Source: Sphingomonas sp. Leaf339
GTDB lineage: Bacteria; Pseudomonadota; Alphaproteobacteria; Sphingomonadales; Sphingomonadaceae
Direction: 5' to 3'
NCBI RefSeq assembly: GCF_001426195.1
Contig: NZ_LMRS01000003.1
Location: 1 to 46,663, forward strand
Length of the DNA: 46,663 nt
Shown in pieces: positions 9,184 through 18,579 of this stretch. The number at the start of each line of letters is the position of its first letter. Within the stretch, counting starts at the first letter, position 1. The notes below the pieces were generated by a model, which was not told the DNA's origin, made no database searches, and worked only from the letters and a program-made list of their open reading frames with translations. The position numbers and the translations under genes are program-made.

Positions 9184-9840
9184 CTATCGCCCTGTCATTC
9201 GATGAAAAATCAGCCGTGCCAGCAATCCCGGTTTGGGATTATCGCCGCTACGGGCGATCAGCGCCAACGCCCCCAAACCACGTCCAGCCTGGCTCCAGCG
9301 CGCTCCAGTCGCCACCGCAAGCCGTTCGTCCGCAAGATCGCGCGCACGCTTAGCCAGCGCCGGATCGCGAACATGCGTTGCCAAGTCCATCAAGGCCCAG
9401 CCCTCCCCAGCCGCCGCCGCCGGATCGCTGGCCGCGGCACCACAAACCTGCGCCACCGTGGTAAACAATCGCCCGCCGCGTTCGCGTGCATAGGTAGCAA
9501 GATTTTCATCCGTCAGCGCTTCATCGCCGAGCAGGATTTCCCATCCGTCGATCATATCGGCCAATGCGGAACCGGTAACTCCGAAGGACAGAACCCAGTC
9601 GGTCAGAGCAAGCAGGACCGGCTCGGCCGACATACGACGATCATCCAGCGACACCAACGCCTCATGCCACCAGGTCAGCCGCATCTGGCCGACAAGCGGC
9701 TCGCTAGTTGTCCTCAGGATTTGGCTAAGCCGGTCGTCGAGCGCAAACAATGCCTCCACCGCCGACCTGCAGGATCGCGGCGAATAGGTTAGCGACATCG
9801 CACGCATTGCATCGCGTTGAGTTAACTCGACTGGCTTCAT
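9184..9840 (-). CDS. Squalene/phytoene synthase family protein (non-canonical)
   Basis: The 218-residue protein belongs to the squalene/phytoene synthase superfamily. It has a LFALDDRLSQILRTTSEP helix, then QMRLTWWHEAL at about residues 52-62 and DLATHVRDPALAKRARDL toward the end. It is shorter than true phytoene or squalene synthases (about 280-350) and lacks two obvious DxxxD metal-binding motifs. Prenyl-diphosphate condensing activity is therefore doubtful. It resembles the group that includes mitochondrial NDUFAF6, linked to complex I assembly. It stands alone, divergent from the TadE-like gene. Family assignment is fairly sure; function is not. Confidence 0.72.
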   Translation of the reverse strand: MKPVELTQRDAMRAMSLTYSPRSCRSAVEALFALDDRLSQILRTTSEPLVGQMRLTWWHEALVSLDDRRMSAEPVLLALTDWVLSFGVTGSALADMIDGWEILLGDEALTDENLATYARERGGRLFTTVAQVCGAAASDPAAAAGEGWALMDLATHVRDPALAKRARDLADERLAVATGARWSQAGRGLGALALIARSGDNPKPGLLARLIFHRMTGR

Positions 9841-9968
9841 GGCGTCGGTCGATGCCGGACATGGATGGAAGGATCAACCTCGCCACGGTTCTGGTGGCTG
9901 TCCGTCGCTGGCCATTCTTCGGAGGCCGATTCATCTATTTTTTATTACACCGATCCTAAACCGGGATC

Positions 9969-10526
9969 ATGACCGTCCCGCCAGATCCTGTGCCATCGCG
10001 CCGGCACCGCTCAGCAAGGTCTCTTGCTGTCGACACCCACGGTGCGGTCATCATCGAATTCGGGCTGTTGGCGCCAGCCTTCATCGCGCTTTTGATCGCC
10101 GTGTTGGTCATGGCCGTCACCGCCTTTGCCCAGCAATGCGTGCAGACCACCGCCGACACGATGGCTCGTCGCGTCCTGATCGGTCAGACGCAGTTGGCAG
10201 GCACTAATAAGGAAGCTTTCCGACAACAAGCCTGCGCCACCCTGCCATCGTTCATGAAATGCAATCAGCTGATCGTCGATCTGCAAAAGGCTAACACGTT
10301 CCAAGACATCGACACGACTAATCTAACGCTGACCTATGACTCCGCCGGCAACGTGAAGGATAACTGGGCTTATACGCCCGGCAACGCGGGCGACGTCGTC
10401 ATCCTGCGTGTCATCTATATATGGCCGATTTCGACCGGCCCGTTGGGCTTCAATATATCGAATATCGGCGGAAATCAGCGTCTGCTGATTGGGACGATGG
10501 TCTTCAAATCGGAGACCTACTCATGA
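9969..10526 (+). CDS. TadE-like pseudopilin
   Basis: The 185-residue protein has a short basic N-terminus, then the TadE-type segment GAVIIEFGLLAP at about residues 25-36, which runs into a long hydrophobic helix (to about 53). Glu30 sits where class IV prepilin-like proteins need it. TadE proteins are minor pilins or pilus-assembly factors of Flp/Tad pili, processed by TadV-type peptidases. The remainder is a periplasmic domain with few cysteines. It is the first of three coupled genes (this, a second TadE, a TadG). The stop overlaps the next start (ATGA). Confidence 0.85.
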   Translation: MTVPPDPVPSRRHRSARSLAVDTHGAVIIEFGLLAPAFIALLIAVLVMAVTAFAQQCVQTTADTMARRVLIGQTQLAGTNKEAFRQQACATLPSFMKCNQLIVDLQKANTFQDIDTTNLTLTYDSAGNVKDNWAYTPGNAGDVVILRVIYIWPISTGPLGFNISNIGGNQRLLIGTMVFKSETYS

Positions 10527-11068
10527 TTGCCAACCCATGCGTGTTGGTAATTCGCCGGCTAGCACGTGACCGGCGCGGTACGACGTTGATCGAGTTCGCG
10601 ATCCTCTTGCCTGTTCTGCTGATGCTCTATTTGGGTGGCTTCCAAATGATCGACGCATCCGCGTGCAAGCGGCGTGTGACGATCACAGCGCGCGCGCTTG
10701 CTGATCTCGTCTCTCAATACGCCACGATCTCGACCACAGAGATGAGCGGGATCGTCAATGCTTCCAGTCAGATCATGGCACCCTACGACGCCAGCACCGC
10801 TCAAATCCGCATTTCACAGGTTTCGATCGACGCAAACAAGAATGCGTCGATTACGTGGAGCTACGCCAAGAACATGTCACCTTTCAATAACGGACAGGGT
10901 GTTATCGTACCCAGCGGGTTAAGCGTCGCCAACAGTTCTATAATATATAGTGAAGTCACCTATCCCTACGATCCTGTCATCGCATGGGTGACCGGATCGA
11001 TGAGCTTCAAACAAACGCAATTCATGCTGCCTCGTCGCTCCGCCAAGATAACCTATCCTTCGTCGTGA
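10523..11068 (+). CDS. TadE-like pseudopilin, second copy
   Basis: The 181-residue protein begins MIANPC, then a basic stretch and RRGTTLIEFAILLP (about residues 17-30) leading into a hydrophobic helix to about 45. It is the same TadE-type layout as its upstream neighbour. The Glu of TLIEF is the expected position-5-like residue. The ATG at 10523 overlaps the upstream stop (ATGA), fixing the start against the longer frame from 10421. The C-terminal domain is Ser/Ala/Asn-rich and is presumably periplasmic. Eight bases separate it from the TadG-like gene. Confidence 0.85.
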   Translation: MIANPCVLVIRRLARDRRGTTLIEFAILLPVLLMLYLGGFQMIDASACKRRVTITARALADLVSQYATISTTEMSGIVNASSQIMAPYDASTAQIRISQVSIDANKNASITWSYAKNMSPFNNGQGVIVPSGLSVANSSIIYSEVTYPYDPVIAWVTGSMSFKQTQFMLPRRSAKITYPSS

Positions 11069-11076
11069 GGTCGTTC

Positions 11077-12420
11077 ATGTCATCATCTCCGCGTAGCAAC
11101 CGGCTCCGCCCGTATTCCCCGCTGGCCGAGGACCGGAGCGGCAATGTACTCATGATCTTTGCGTTTGCTATGATGCCGCTGACATTCGCGACGGGTATGG
11201 CGATCGATTACTCATCGGCAATGCGCATCGAAACGAGGTTGAGCGCTGCTGCCGACGCGGCCGTGCTTGCCGCGACCAGCCAGCAGATGATGTCGCAATC
11301 TACATCCGACGCGCAAGCACGCGCGCGCGAGGTATTCGCAGTGACTGCCGGCACGATCCCTGGGTTGACCATCAATCTCGCCGATTCATCTCAGTTGAAT
11401 ATCGTGGTATCGGACACGGCTGGATCGGTGAACGTCCGGACGGCAACGGTAACCTTTGCCGGCACCTCGGCCAATGCTTTCGGCGGCGTGCTGGGACTCA
11501 GTACGTTGCCCGTCAACGGCGTGGCTGGTTCCACTGCCAAGACGGCACCGAATATCGATTTTTATATTATGCTCGACACTTCGGGATCAATGGCATTGCC
11601 GACCACGACTGCGGGTCTGAAGCAACTGACGAATCAGACAGGCGGCTGCGCTTTTGCCTGCCACTCGACCAACGATGCCACGGCGAAGGACAAATCCGGT
11701 AAATGGACAGACTATTACGGCGTGGCGCGTTCATACGGCATACCCCTTCGCGTCGATGAAGCGAAGCTTGCTATTCAGAATATGATGCAGGTGGCGACCT
11801 CTACCTCAGCATCGAACAACGCGGCCTATCGTGCAGCCCTGTATAGCTTTGCAGCATCGGATGCGCGAGCCAATAATAGCTGGCGTTCACTAGCTGCACT
11901 AACATCCAAGTTATCCAGTGTATCCGACGCCTCCAAGAACGCGGAAACATCATTATACTATAACAACGGTTGCCCAACACAAACTTATTGCAACAATGAT
12001 CAGGACACAGCGACAAGCGACGCCATAACGCGTATCAACGCTATCATGCCCTCACCGGGAAACGGAACCAAGATGCAGGGCGACTCGCCTCAGGGCATGT
12101 TGTTCCTGATTACAGACGGTATGCGCGATGAATACCGGCCGGGTGGCAAACCAGAGGCACAGATCGACGCGAACCTTTGCGCGATAATTAAAAACCGCAA
12201 TATCAAGATTGCGATACTTTATACAGAGTATTTGAAAGAGTCGCTGTCTGACCAGTGGTCCAAGGACAATGTCCTGCCGAACCTGTACAAGGTCGAGCCA
12301 GCGCTCACGAACTGCGCCAGTCCGGGTCTGTTCTACAAGGTATCGACCGATGACGACATTTCAGCCGCGCTCAACAATCTGCTCCTGAAAGCTATCGCAT
12401 CGTCGCGGCTCACCCAGTGA
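11077..12420 (+). CDS. TadG-like protein with von Willebrand A domain
   Basis: The 447-residue protein has an N-terminal TadE/TadG membrane helix (about residues 20-45, within SGNVLMIFAFAMMPLTFATG). A vWA domain starts at about 160: the MIDAS motif D167-T-S169-G-S171 is intact in YIMLDTSGSMAL. An insert after strand 1 carries Cys191, Cys195 and His196 (CAFACH), and further cysteines occur in NGCPTQTYC. TadG proteins act in Tad pilus assembly or adhesion at the inner membrane/periplasm. The stretch around 11770-12250 is clearly more AT-rich than neighbouring genes. No tadABC, cpa or flp genes are in the window, so these three may serve a tad locus elsewhere. Confidence 0.87.
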   Translation: MSSSPRSNRLRPYSPLAEDRSGNVLMIFAFAMMPLTFATGMAIDYSSAMRIETRLSAAADAAVLAATSQQMMSQSTSDAQARAREVFAVTAGTIPGLTINLADSSQLNIVVSDTAGSVNVRTATVTFAGTSANAFGGVLGLSTLPVNGVAGSTAKTAPNIDFYIMLDTSGSMALPTTTAGLKQLTNQTGGCAFACHSTNDATAKDKSGKWTDYYGVARSYGIPLRVDEAKLAIQNMMQVATSTSASNNAAYRAALYSFAASDARANNSWRSLAALTSKLSSVSDASKNAETSLYYNNGCPTQTYCNNDQDTATSDAITRINAIMPSPGNGTKMQGDSPQGMLFLITDGMRDEYRPGGKPEAQIDANLCAIIKNRNIKIAILYTEYLKESLSDQWSKDNVLPNLYKVEPALTNCASPGLFYKVSTDDDISAALNNLLLKAIASSRLTQ

Positions 12421-12451
12421 GCGCAACGATGCGATAGGCCATACGAGCCTC

Positions 12452-13888
12452 CTACTTGTAACAGACCCTCTTCACCGCGCTGATGACTCGCGCGACATCG
12501 ACCAGCGCGAGCTTCTCGAGGTTTGCCGCGTACGGCATCGGCACGTCCTCATTGGTCACGCGCATCACGGGCGCGTCGAGGTCGTCGAAGCCCTCTTCCA
12601 TGCACAGCGCCATGATTTCCGACGCAATCGAACAGGTCGGGAAACCTTCCTCCACGACGACGAGGCGGTTGGTCTTGGCCAGGCTCTTCAGCACCGACTG
12701 GCGATCGAGGGGGCGCAGCGTGCGCAGGTCGATGACCTCCGCGTCGATACCCTCGCCTGACAGCTTCTCGGCCGCTTCCAGCGCCAGGCCGACGCCGATC
12801 GAATAGGATACGATCGTCACGTCCTTACCCTCGCGCATGATCCGCGCCTTGCCGATCGGCAAGACCCAGTCATCGAGCTTGGGGACGTCGAAGCTACGGC
12901 CGTACATCAGTTCGTTTTCGAGGAAGACGACCGGGTCGGTGGTACGGATCGCCGCCTTCAGGAGACCCTTCGCGTCAGCAGCGTCATACGGCGCGATCAC
13001 GATCAGGCCGGGAACCGAGGCGTACCAGGCGGCAAAATTGTGCGAGTGCTGCGCGCCGACTCGGCTGGCCGCGCCGTTGGGACCACGGAACACGATCGGG
13101 CAGCGCATCTGGCCACCCGACATGTAATTCGTTTTGGCGGCCGAGTTGATGATGTGGTCGATCGCCTGCAACGCGAAGTTGAAGGTCATGAACTCGACGA
13201 TCGGGCGAAGGCCACCCATCGCCGCACCCGTGCCGATACCTGCGAAACCATATTCGGTGATCGGCGTGTCGATGACGCGCTTGTCGCCGAATTCGGCGAG
13301 CAGGCCCTGTGTCACCTTGTACGCGCCTTGATACTGCGCGACTTCCTCGCCCATCACGAAGATGCGCTCGTCCGCACGCATTTCCTCGGCCATTGCATCG
13401 CGCAGTGCTTCGCGGACCGTGGTCTTCACCATCTCGGTGCCGGCGGGCACTTCTGGATCGACCGCGCCAGCCTTCTCGGCATGGGCGACCAGTTGCTGCG
13501 TGCCGCTTTCCACCGCTGAAGCGCTGGCGCCTTCGGGAGCAGGCGGAGCCTTATCGTCGGTCGGCGTTTCCGTCGGCGCAGCGTTGGCGGCGTCGCCGGA
13601 CCGGCTGTCGGTAGCGGCGCCACTAGCGGCGGCGTCAGCGCTTTCGCCCTCGACAGCAAGAACGGCGATGACCGTGCCGACCTTCACGTTATCAGTACCT
13701 TCGGAAATCAGAATCTTGGCGATGACGCCTTCATCAACCGCTTCGAACTCCATCGTCGCCTTGTCGGTCTCGATCTCGGCCATGATGTCGCCGGATGAGA
13801 CGGTATCACCCTCCTTAACCAGCCATTTGGCGAGCGTGCCCTCTTCCATCGTCGGCGACAGTGCGGGCATCTTGATTTCGATCGGCAT
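12452..13888 (-). CDS. pdhB: Pyruvate dehydrogenase E1 component, beta subunit with N-terminal lipoyl domain
   Basis: The 478-residue protein starts with a lipoyl domain (residues 1-80, attachment Lys43 in [11 protein letters not shown]). An Ala/Pro/Asp-rich flexible linker (about 80-140) and the E1-beta transketolase-like domain (from about 155, [14 protein letters not shown] through the C-terminal [11 protein letters not shown]) follow. E1-alpha2beta2 decarboxylates pyruvate with thiamine diphosphate and passes acetyl groups to E2 lipoate. A lipoyl domain fused to E1-beta is the alphaproteobacterial arrangement. It overlaps the pdhA stop by one base (TGATG) and is translationally coupled. 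E2 and E3 genes are not in the window. Confidence 0.95.
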   Translation of the reverse strand: MPIEIKMPALSPTMEEGTLAKWLVKEGDTVSSGDIMAEIETDKATMEFEAVDEGVIAKILISEGTDNVKVGTVIAVLAVEGESADAAASGAATDSRSGDAANAAPTETPTDDKAPPAPEGASASAVESGTQQLVAHAEKAGAVDPEVPAGTEMVKTTVREALRDAMAEEMRADERIFVMGEEVAQYQGAYKVTQGLLAEFGDKRVIDTPITEYGFAGIGTGAAMGGLRPIVEFMTFNFALQAIDHIINSAAKTNYMSGGQMRCPIVFRGPNGAASRVGAQHSHNFAAWYASVPGLIVIAPYDAADAKGLLKAAIRTTDPVVFLENELMYGRSFDVPKLDDWVLPIGKARIMREGKDVTIVSYSIGVGLALEAAEKLSGEGIDAEVIDLRTLRPLDRQSVLKSLAKTNRLVVVEEGFPTCSIASEIMALCMEEGFDDLDAPVMRVTNEDVPMPYAANLEKLALVDVARVISAVKRVCYK

Positions 13889-14928
13889 CAGTAACGCTCC
13901 ACCAGCACGTCCGTGTAGAGTTCGGCCGCCTCGGGTTCGGGCGTGCTCTCGGCAAAATCGGCGGATTCGTTCACGACTTTCCTGATCTCCTGCTCGATCT
14001 TTTTCAGCTCGTCCTCGGTCACGCCCTGCTGATCGAGCAGCCGCTTCACGTGCTCGATCGGATCGGACTTGTCGCGAACGCCCTGCACTTCCTCACGCGT
14101 CCGATACTTCGCCGGATCGGACATCGAGTGGCCACGATAGCGGTATGTTTTCATCTCGAGGATGACCGGGCCCTTGCCAGCGCGCACCCACTCAAGCGCC
14201 GTCTCGGCCGCGCCACGGCACGCCAGCACATCCATGCCATCGACCTGGATACCGGGAATGCGGAAGCTCTCGCCACGGCGATAGAGTTGATCTTCCGACG
14301 AGGCGCGGTTGACCGCGGTGCCCATCGCATACTGGTTGTTCTCGATCACGAAGATGATCGGCAGCTTCCACAGCTCGGCCATGTTGAATGCTTCGTACAC
14401 CTGACCCTGGTTCGCTGCGCCGTCGCCGAAGTAGGCGAGGCAGACACCGCCGTCATTGTTGTACTTGTGGCTGAAGGCGAGGCCGGCGCCGAGCGACACC
14501 TGGGCGCCAACGATGCCGTGGCCGCCGTAGAACTTATGTTCCACGGAGAACATGTGCATCGATCCGCCCTTGCCCTTGGAAATGCCGGCAGCGCGGCCGG
14601 TCAGTTCGGCCATCACGTCCTTAGGCGGGATGCGACACAACAGCATATGGCCGTGATCACGATATCCGGTGATGACCGAATCATTCTTGGTCAGAGCCGA
14701 TTGCAGGCCGACCGCGACCGCTTCCTGGCCGATATACAGGTGGCAGAAACCGCCGATCAGGCCGAGACCATAAAGCTGGCCCGCCTTCTCCTCGAAACGG
14801 CGGATCAGCAACATGTCCTTGTAGAATTCGAGCAACTGGTCCTTCGAGGCGTCGAAAGGTTGTGGCTCGCCGGGTCGTTCCCGGTTCGGCATGGGCGGTT
14901 CGGAGATCGCGCGGATAGCTTTGGCCAC
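13888..14928 (-). CDS. pdhA: Pyruvate dehydrogenase E1 component, alpha subunit
   Basis: The 346-residue protein is the thiamine diphosphate-binding E1-alpha. It has [15 protein letters not shown] near the start, [15 protein letters not shown], the GGSMHMF block, the TDP/Mg motif GDGAANQG at about residue 168 ending in NNQYAMGT, and the phosphorylation-loop-like [15 protein letters not shown]. The start is uncertain. A GTG at 14928 with AAGG upstream fits family N-termini that begin MAK. An ATG at 14892 ([10 protein letters not shown]) is the alternative. The longer frame to 15087 would overlap the divergent MFS gene. It is co-transcribed with pdhB downstream. Confidence 0.93.
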   Translation of the reverse strand: MAKAIRAISEPPMPNRERPGEPQPFDASKDQLLEFYKDMLLIRRFEEKAGQLYGLGLIGGFCHLYIGQEAVAVGLQSALTKNDSVITGYRDHGHMLLCRIPPKDVMAELTGRAAGISKGKGGSMHMFSVEHKFYGGHGIVGAQVSLGAGLAFSHKYNNDGGVCLAYFGDGAANQGQVYEAFNMAELWKLPIIFVIENNQYAMGTAVNRASSEDQLYRRGESFRIPGIQVDGMDVLACRGAAETALEWVRAGKGPVILEMKTYRYRGHSMSDPAKYRTREEVQGVRDKSDPIEHVKRLLDQQGVTEDELKKIEQEIRKVVNESADFAESTPEPEAAELYTDVLVERY

Positions 14929-15052
14929 AGGGTAAACCTTGTTTCCGTAGGGAATGATGGGGAGCCTATAGTCTTGCTTTGCCGCGGACTGCAATTGCCT
15001 GTCCGGTGCAAAGGTTGCCCTGCCGCCGGCGCGGCGGGTAAGGCGGAGGCAG

Positions 15053-16348
15053 ATGGATCGTCCCCCGCACCCTTTTCGCATCGCCAATTTCCGCGCCTAT
15101 TGGGCGGCACGCTTTGCGATGACGCTCGCGCAGAACGCGCTCATCATCGTGGTCGGCTGGCAGACCTACACGATCGCGCGCCAGACGATGTCGCCCGCCG
15201 CAGCCGCTGCGCAGTTGGGGCTGATCGGCTTTCTGCAGTTCGTACCGCTGTTCCTGACGACGCCCGTCACCGGGCTGGTCGCCGACCGATTCGACCGGCG
15301 ATGGATCACGCGGATCACGGTGACGCTGCAACTGATCTGCGCGATCGTGCTCGCATTGGTGACGCATCGCGGCGACATGACGCTGCCGGTGCTGTTCGGC
15401 GTCGCGGTCTTGCTCGGCGTCGCCCGCGCGTTCGCCGGTCCCGCTTTTTCCGCGCTGGCGCCCAATCTGGTGCCACGCGAGGTGTTGCCGACCGCGATCG
15501 CCCTGTCGTCAATCTCGTGGCAGGTGGGCACGATCATCGGCCCGGCGATCGGCGGTTATGCCTATGGCCATCTGGGTCAGGCGGCGCCGTATTTCCTCAG
15601 CACCGGGCTGTTTGCTGTCGCGCTGATATGCCTTTTCCTGATCGGCCCGGTGCCCCGCGCCAATCAGGTCGGCCGTGCCCGGCCGCTGCGCGCGATCATC
15701 GATGGCGGTGCCTATGTCTGGCAGAACAAGCTGGTGCTGGGCACGATCACGCTCGATCTGTTCGCGGTTTTTCTGGCTGGCACGAGCGCGCTGTTGCCGA
15801 TCTATGCGGCTGACATATTGAAGGTCGGGCCGACTGGCCTCGCCGAACTCGCCGCCGCCCCCGCCGTGGGCGCGGCGATCGTCGCGATCATTTTTTCGAT
15901 CCGGCCGCTGAAGAATAATGTCGGTCCACGGATGCTGGTCGCAGTCCTAATCTATGGCACTGCGACGGTGATCTTTGGCCTGTCGACATCGATGATGCTG
16001 AGTCTCGGCGCGCTGGCGGTGGCGGGCGGCGCGGACATGTTTTCGGTCTATATCCGGCAGTCGCTAATCCAGCTGTATACGCCCGACGAGATGCGCGGCC
16101 GGGTCGGCGCGGTGTCGCAGCTGACCATTTCCGCGTCGAACGAGCTGGGTGAAGCCGAATCGGGCTTCCTCGCTGCCGCGCTCGGCCCGGTAGGCGCGGT
16201 AATGGTCGGTGGCGGTGGCGCGATCGTTGTCACGATTCTTTGGACCTTCCTATTTCCCTCGATCCGCCGCGCGCGGACCTTCGATCCGCCAGCGACGTTG
16301 GTCGCGGCAGAACAACCTCACCACCAGAAGACGGAGAGCCTGACATGA
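15053..16348 (+). CDS. MFS transporter, enterobactin exporter (EntS)-like
   Basis: The 431-residue protein is a 12-helix major facilitator. It has the signature [10 protein letters not shown] between helices 2 and 3 (about residues 75-84), the N-terminal [10 protein letters not shown] typical of the MFS_3/EntS subgroup, and a C-terminal half with [19 protein letters not shown]. It sits in the inner membrane and probably exports a small molecule. The substrate cannot be read from sequence. The ATG at 15053 is preceded by GGAGGCAG. Its stop overlaps cysK (ATGA), so export may be linked to cysteine or O-acetylserine metabolism, which is only inference. Confidence 0.87.
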   Translation: MDRPPHPFRIANFRAYWAARFAMTLAQNALIIVVGWQTYTIARQTMSPAAAAAQLGLIGFLQFVPLFLTTPVTGLVADRFDRRWITRITVTLQLICAIVLALVTHRGDMTLPVLFGVAVLLGVARAFAGPAFSALAPNLVPREVLPTAIALSSISWQVGTIIGPAIGGYAYGHLGQAAPYFLSTGLFAVALICLFLIGPVPRANQVGRARPLRAIIDGGAYVWQNKLVLGTITLDLFAVFLAGTSALLPIYAADILKVGPTGLAELAAAPAVGAAIVAIIFSIRPLKNNVGPRMLVAVLIYGTATVIFGLSTSMMLSLGALAVAGGADMFSVYIRQSLIQLYTPDEMRGRVGAVSQLTISASNELGEAESGFLAAALGPVGAVMVGGGGAIVVTILWTFLFPSIRRARTFDPPATLVAAEQPHHQKTESLT

Positions 16349-17265
16349 AGGCGAACACCATCCTCGACACGATCGGCAACACCCCGCACATCCGCGTGCA
16401 GCGGCTGTTTCCAGGTTCCGAAGTGTGGATCAAATCCGAACGGTCGAATCCCGGCGGATCGATCAAGGACCGCATTGCACTCGGGATGATCGAGGCGGCG
16501 GAGGCTTCGGGCGACCTAAAGCCCGGCGGCACGATCATCGAGCCGACCAGCGGCAACACCGGCATCGGCCTCGCCCTCGTCGCGGCGGTGAAGGGGTACA
16601 AGCTGATCCTCGTCATGCCCGAATCGATGTCGCTGGAACGCCGTCGCCTGATGCTGGCCTATGGCGCCAGCTTCGACCTGACGCCGCGCGAAAAGGGCAT
16701 GAAGGGCGCGATCGAACGCGCCCTCGAACTGGTCGGCCAGACGCCCGACGCCTGGATGCCGCAGCAGTTCGAAAATCCAGCGAACATCGACGTGCATGTC
16801 TGTACCACCGCTCAGGAAATCCTGAATGATTTCCGCGATTCTCCGATCGACGTCATCATCACCGGCGTCGGCACCGGTGGCCATATCACCGGTGTCGCCG
16901 AAGCGCTGAAGAAGGAATGGCCGGCGCTGAAGGTCTATGCGGTCGAACCAACCGCCTCGCCCGTCATTTCCGGTGGCCAGCCAGGGCCGCACCCAATCCA
17001 GGGTATCGGCGCCGGTTTCGTCCCGAAGAACCTCCACACCGCGGCGCTTGACGGGGTGATCGAGGTCGATGCCGCAGTCGCCAAGGACATGGCCCGCCGC
17101 GCCGCCCGCGAGGAAGGAATGCTGGTCGGCATCTCGTCGGGTGCAACGCTTGCGGCGATTCTACAGAAATTGCCCGATCTACCTGATAATGTTCGAGTTC
17201 TCGGTTTCAATTACGACACCGGCGAACGTTATCTGTCGGTGCCGGACTTCCTGCCCGAACAGTGA
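16345..17265 (+). CDS. cysK: Cysteine synthase A (O-acetylserine sulfhydrylase)
   Basis: The 306-residue PLP enzyme makes L-cysteine from O-acetylserine and sulfide, the last step of sulfate assimilation. The PLP lysine is Lys41 in NPGGSIKDR. The substrate loop TSGNTG is at 68-73, the phosphate-binding [10 protein letters not shown] is in the second half, and the C-terminal SSGAT serves the pyridine nitrogen. The ATG at 16345 overlaps the MFS stop. Its own stop overlaps the GTG of the cell wall hydrolase, making a three-gene coupled operon. The sulfate activation genes lie about 17 kb away in the same window. Confidence 0.94.
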   Translation: MKANTILDTIGNTPHIRVQRLFPGSEVWIKSERSNPGGSIKDRIALGMIEAAEASGDLKPGGTIIEPTSGNTGIGLALVAAVKGYKLILVMPESMSLERRRLMLAYGASFDLTPREKGMKGAIERALELVGQTPDAWMPQQFENPANIDVHVCTTAQEILNDFRDSPIDVIITGVGTGGHITGVAEALKKEWPALKVYAVEPTASPVISGGQPGPHPIQGIGAGFVPKNLHTAALDGVIEVDAAVAKDMARRAAREEGMLVGISSGATLAAILQKLPDLPDNVRVLGFNYDTGERYLSVPDFLPEQ

Positions 17266-18572
17266 CAGAAATTGCATCGCCCAGCCTAGCGGTTCGGGTT
17301 TCCACCGTTCTGATCGCCGCAATGTCGGTGGCAGTGCCGGCGCTTGTTGTCCGGCACGCGCCGCAAATTGCGCCGCAGTTGCCGCGCAGCGCCCGCCTGC
17401 ACCGGCCACCTCAACGCGTCGTACCAGCTACAGTGGTGCCGCCGGTCGAACCGGTAGAATTGGTTGATCTGTCGCTTGATGATGCCCGCGCCTTCAATGC
17501 GAGCGTTCCTTTTTCACGTGGCGCCAATCCCGCCGCCCGCCGCTTCGTCCTTCAAGGCGGACCGGAGGACGTGGCGCGCGCGACCGACTGTCTTGCCGCC
17601 GCCGTTCTCTATGAGGCGGGCAATGATCCTGACGGCCAGCGCGCCGTCGCACAAGTCGTGCTCAATCGCCTTCGACATCCGGCCTTTCCCAAGACGGTGT
17701 GTGGCGTCGTGTTTGAGGGGCAGGAGCGCAAGACCGGCTGCCAATTCACCTTCACCTGCGATGGTGCGCTGACCCGCTGGTCGCCGCCGCCCGCGATGTG
17801 GGCCCGCGCCCGGGGGATCGCGACCGCCGCACTTACCGGCGCGGTCTATCGCCCGGTCGGCTATGCCACGCATTATCACACCGACTGGGTCGTGCCGTAC
17901 TGGCAGTCCAGCCTCGACAAGATCGCCGCCGTAAAAAGCCATTTGTTCTTCCGCTGGTCCGGCTGGTGGGGCACGCCGCCGGCGTTCAACCGCCACGTCG
18001 AGCCGGTCGAACCGGTCATCGAGAAGCTCGCCGCTTTCTCCGACGCACACCGTCTGGGTGGTGCCGTGGCGCCCGCCGAAGCGGTATCCACCGATGCCGC
18101 CGCGCTGGCACAGGCGTTGACAGCCGGTCTCGTCGCCCCGCCGACGACGAGCGGCGAGCCCGACAGCTTCCTCGTCGCACTGCCCGCCAATGTATCGCCC
18201 GAAGTATATCCGCAGCTGGCGGAAAAGGCGTGCGGAACCCGCGACCGTTGCCGCTATCTCGGTTGGGCCGATGCCAAGGCGGTGCCAAAGACCGCTGCGC
18301 TCGACCCGCAACAGATCGCTTCGATGGCGTTCAGCTATCTACGCGACAAGCCGGCCAGTCTGGAGCGGACATTGTGGAACTGCACGCTGTTCCCACACAC
18401 CCGCCCCGGCGGCTGCATGCGGCGGCAGCCGACGCCAGCAGCCACGCCAGCACCCACTGCCCTCAAGACGCCCCAGCCATCGCCGACGCGCGGGCCGCTC
18501 CTGCTGGACGGTGTGCGCCGCGCATCGCCCCGACCATCTGAACCGGGAGCGGCGCCAGCAGCCGCCCCCTGA
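17262..18572 (+). CDS. Cell wall hydrolase, SleB-type
   Basis: The 436-residue protein has an N-terminal membrane/signal segment (about residues 10-30) and a Pro/Val-rich linker. A SleB/Hydrolase_2 domain starts at about 100: [20 protein letters not shown] with the likely catalytic Glu, then [22 protein letters not shown] and [13 protein letters not shown]. These enzymes cleave peptidoglycan as lytic transglycosylases or amidases in the periplasm. The C-terminal 150 residues hold a helical segment with paired cysteines ([10 protein letters not shown]) and a Pro/Thr-rich tail. The start is GTG at 17262, in the GTGA overlap with cysK. It is convergent with the acyl-CoA dehydrogenase, with 7 bases between the stops. 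Confidence 0.88.
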   Translation: MTEIASPSLAVRVSTVLIAAMSVAVPALVVRHAPQIAPQLPRSARLHRPPQRVVPATVVPPVEPVELVDLSLDDARAFNASVPFSRGANPAARRFVLQGGPEDVARATDCLAAAVLYEAGNDPDGQRAVAQVVLNRLRHPAFPKTVCGVVFEGQERKTGCQFTFTCDGALTRWSPPPAMWARARGIATAALTGAVYRPVGYATHYHTDWVVPYWQSSLDKIAAVKSHLFFRWSGWWGTPPAFNRHVEPVEPVIEKLAAFSDAHRLGGAVAPAEAVSTDAAALAQALTAGLVAPPTTSGEPDSFLVALPANVSPEVYPQLAEKACGTRDRCRYLGWADAKAVPKTAALDPQQIASMAFSYLRDKPASLERTLWNCTLFPHTRPGGCMRRQPTPAATPAPTALKTPQPSPTRGPLLLDGVRRASPRPSEPGAAPAAAP

Positions 18573-18579
18573 ACCCGGA

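Noticed and set aside
14050..15813. A 587-codon plus-strand frame opposite pdhA and running into the MFS gene
   Set aside because: It overlaps two sure genes on both strands and has no recognisable domain.
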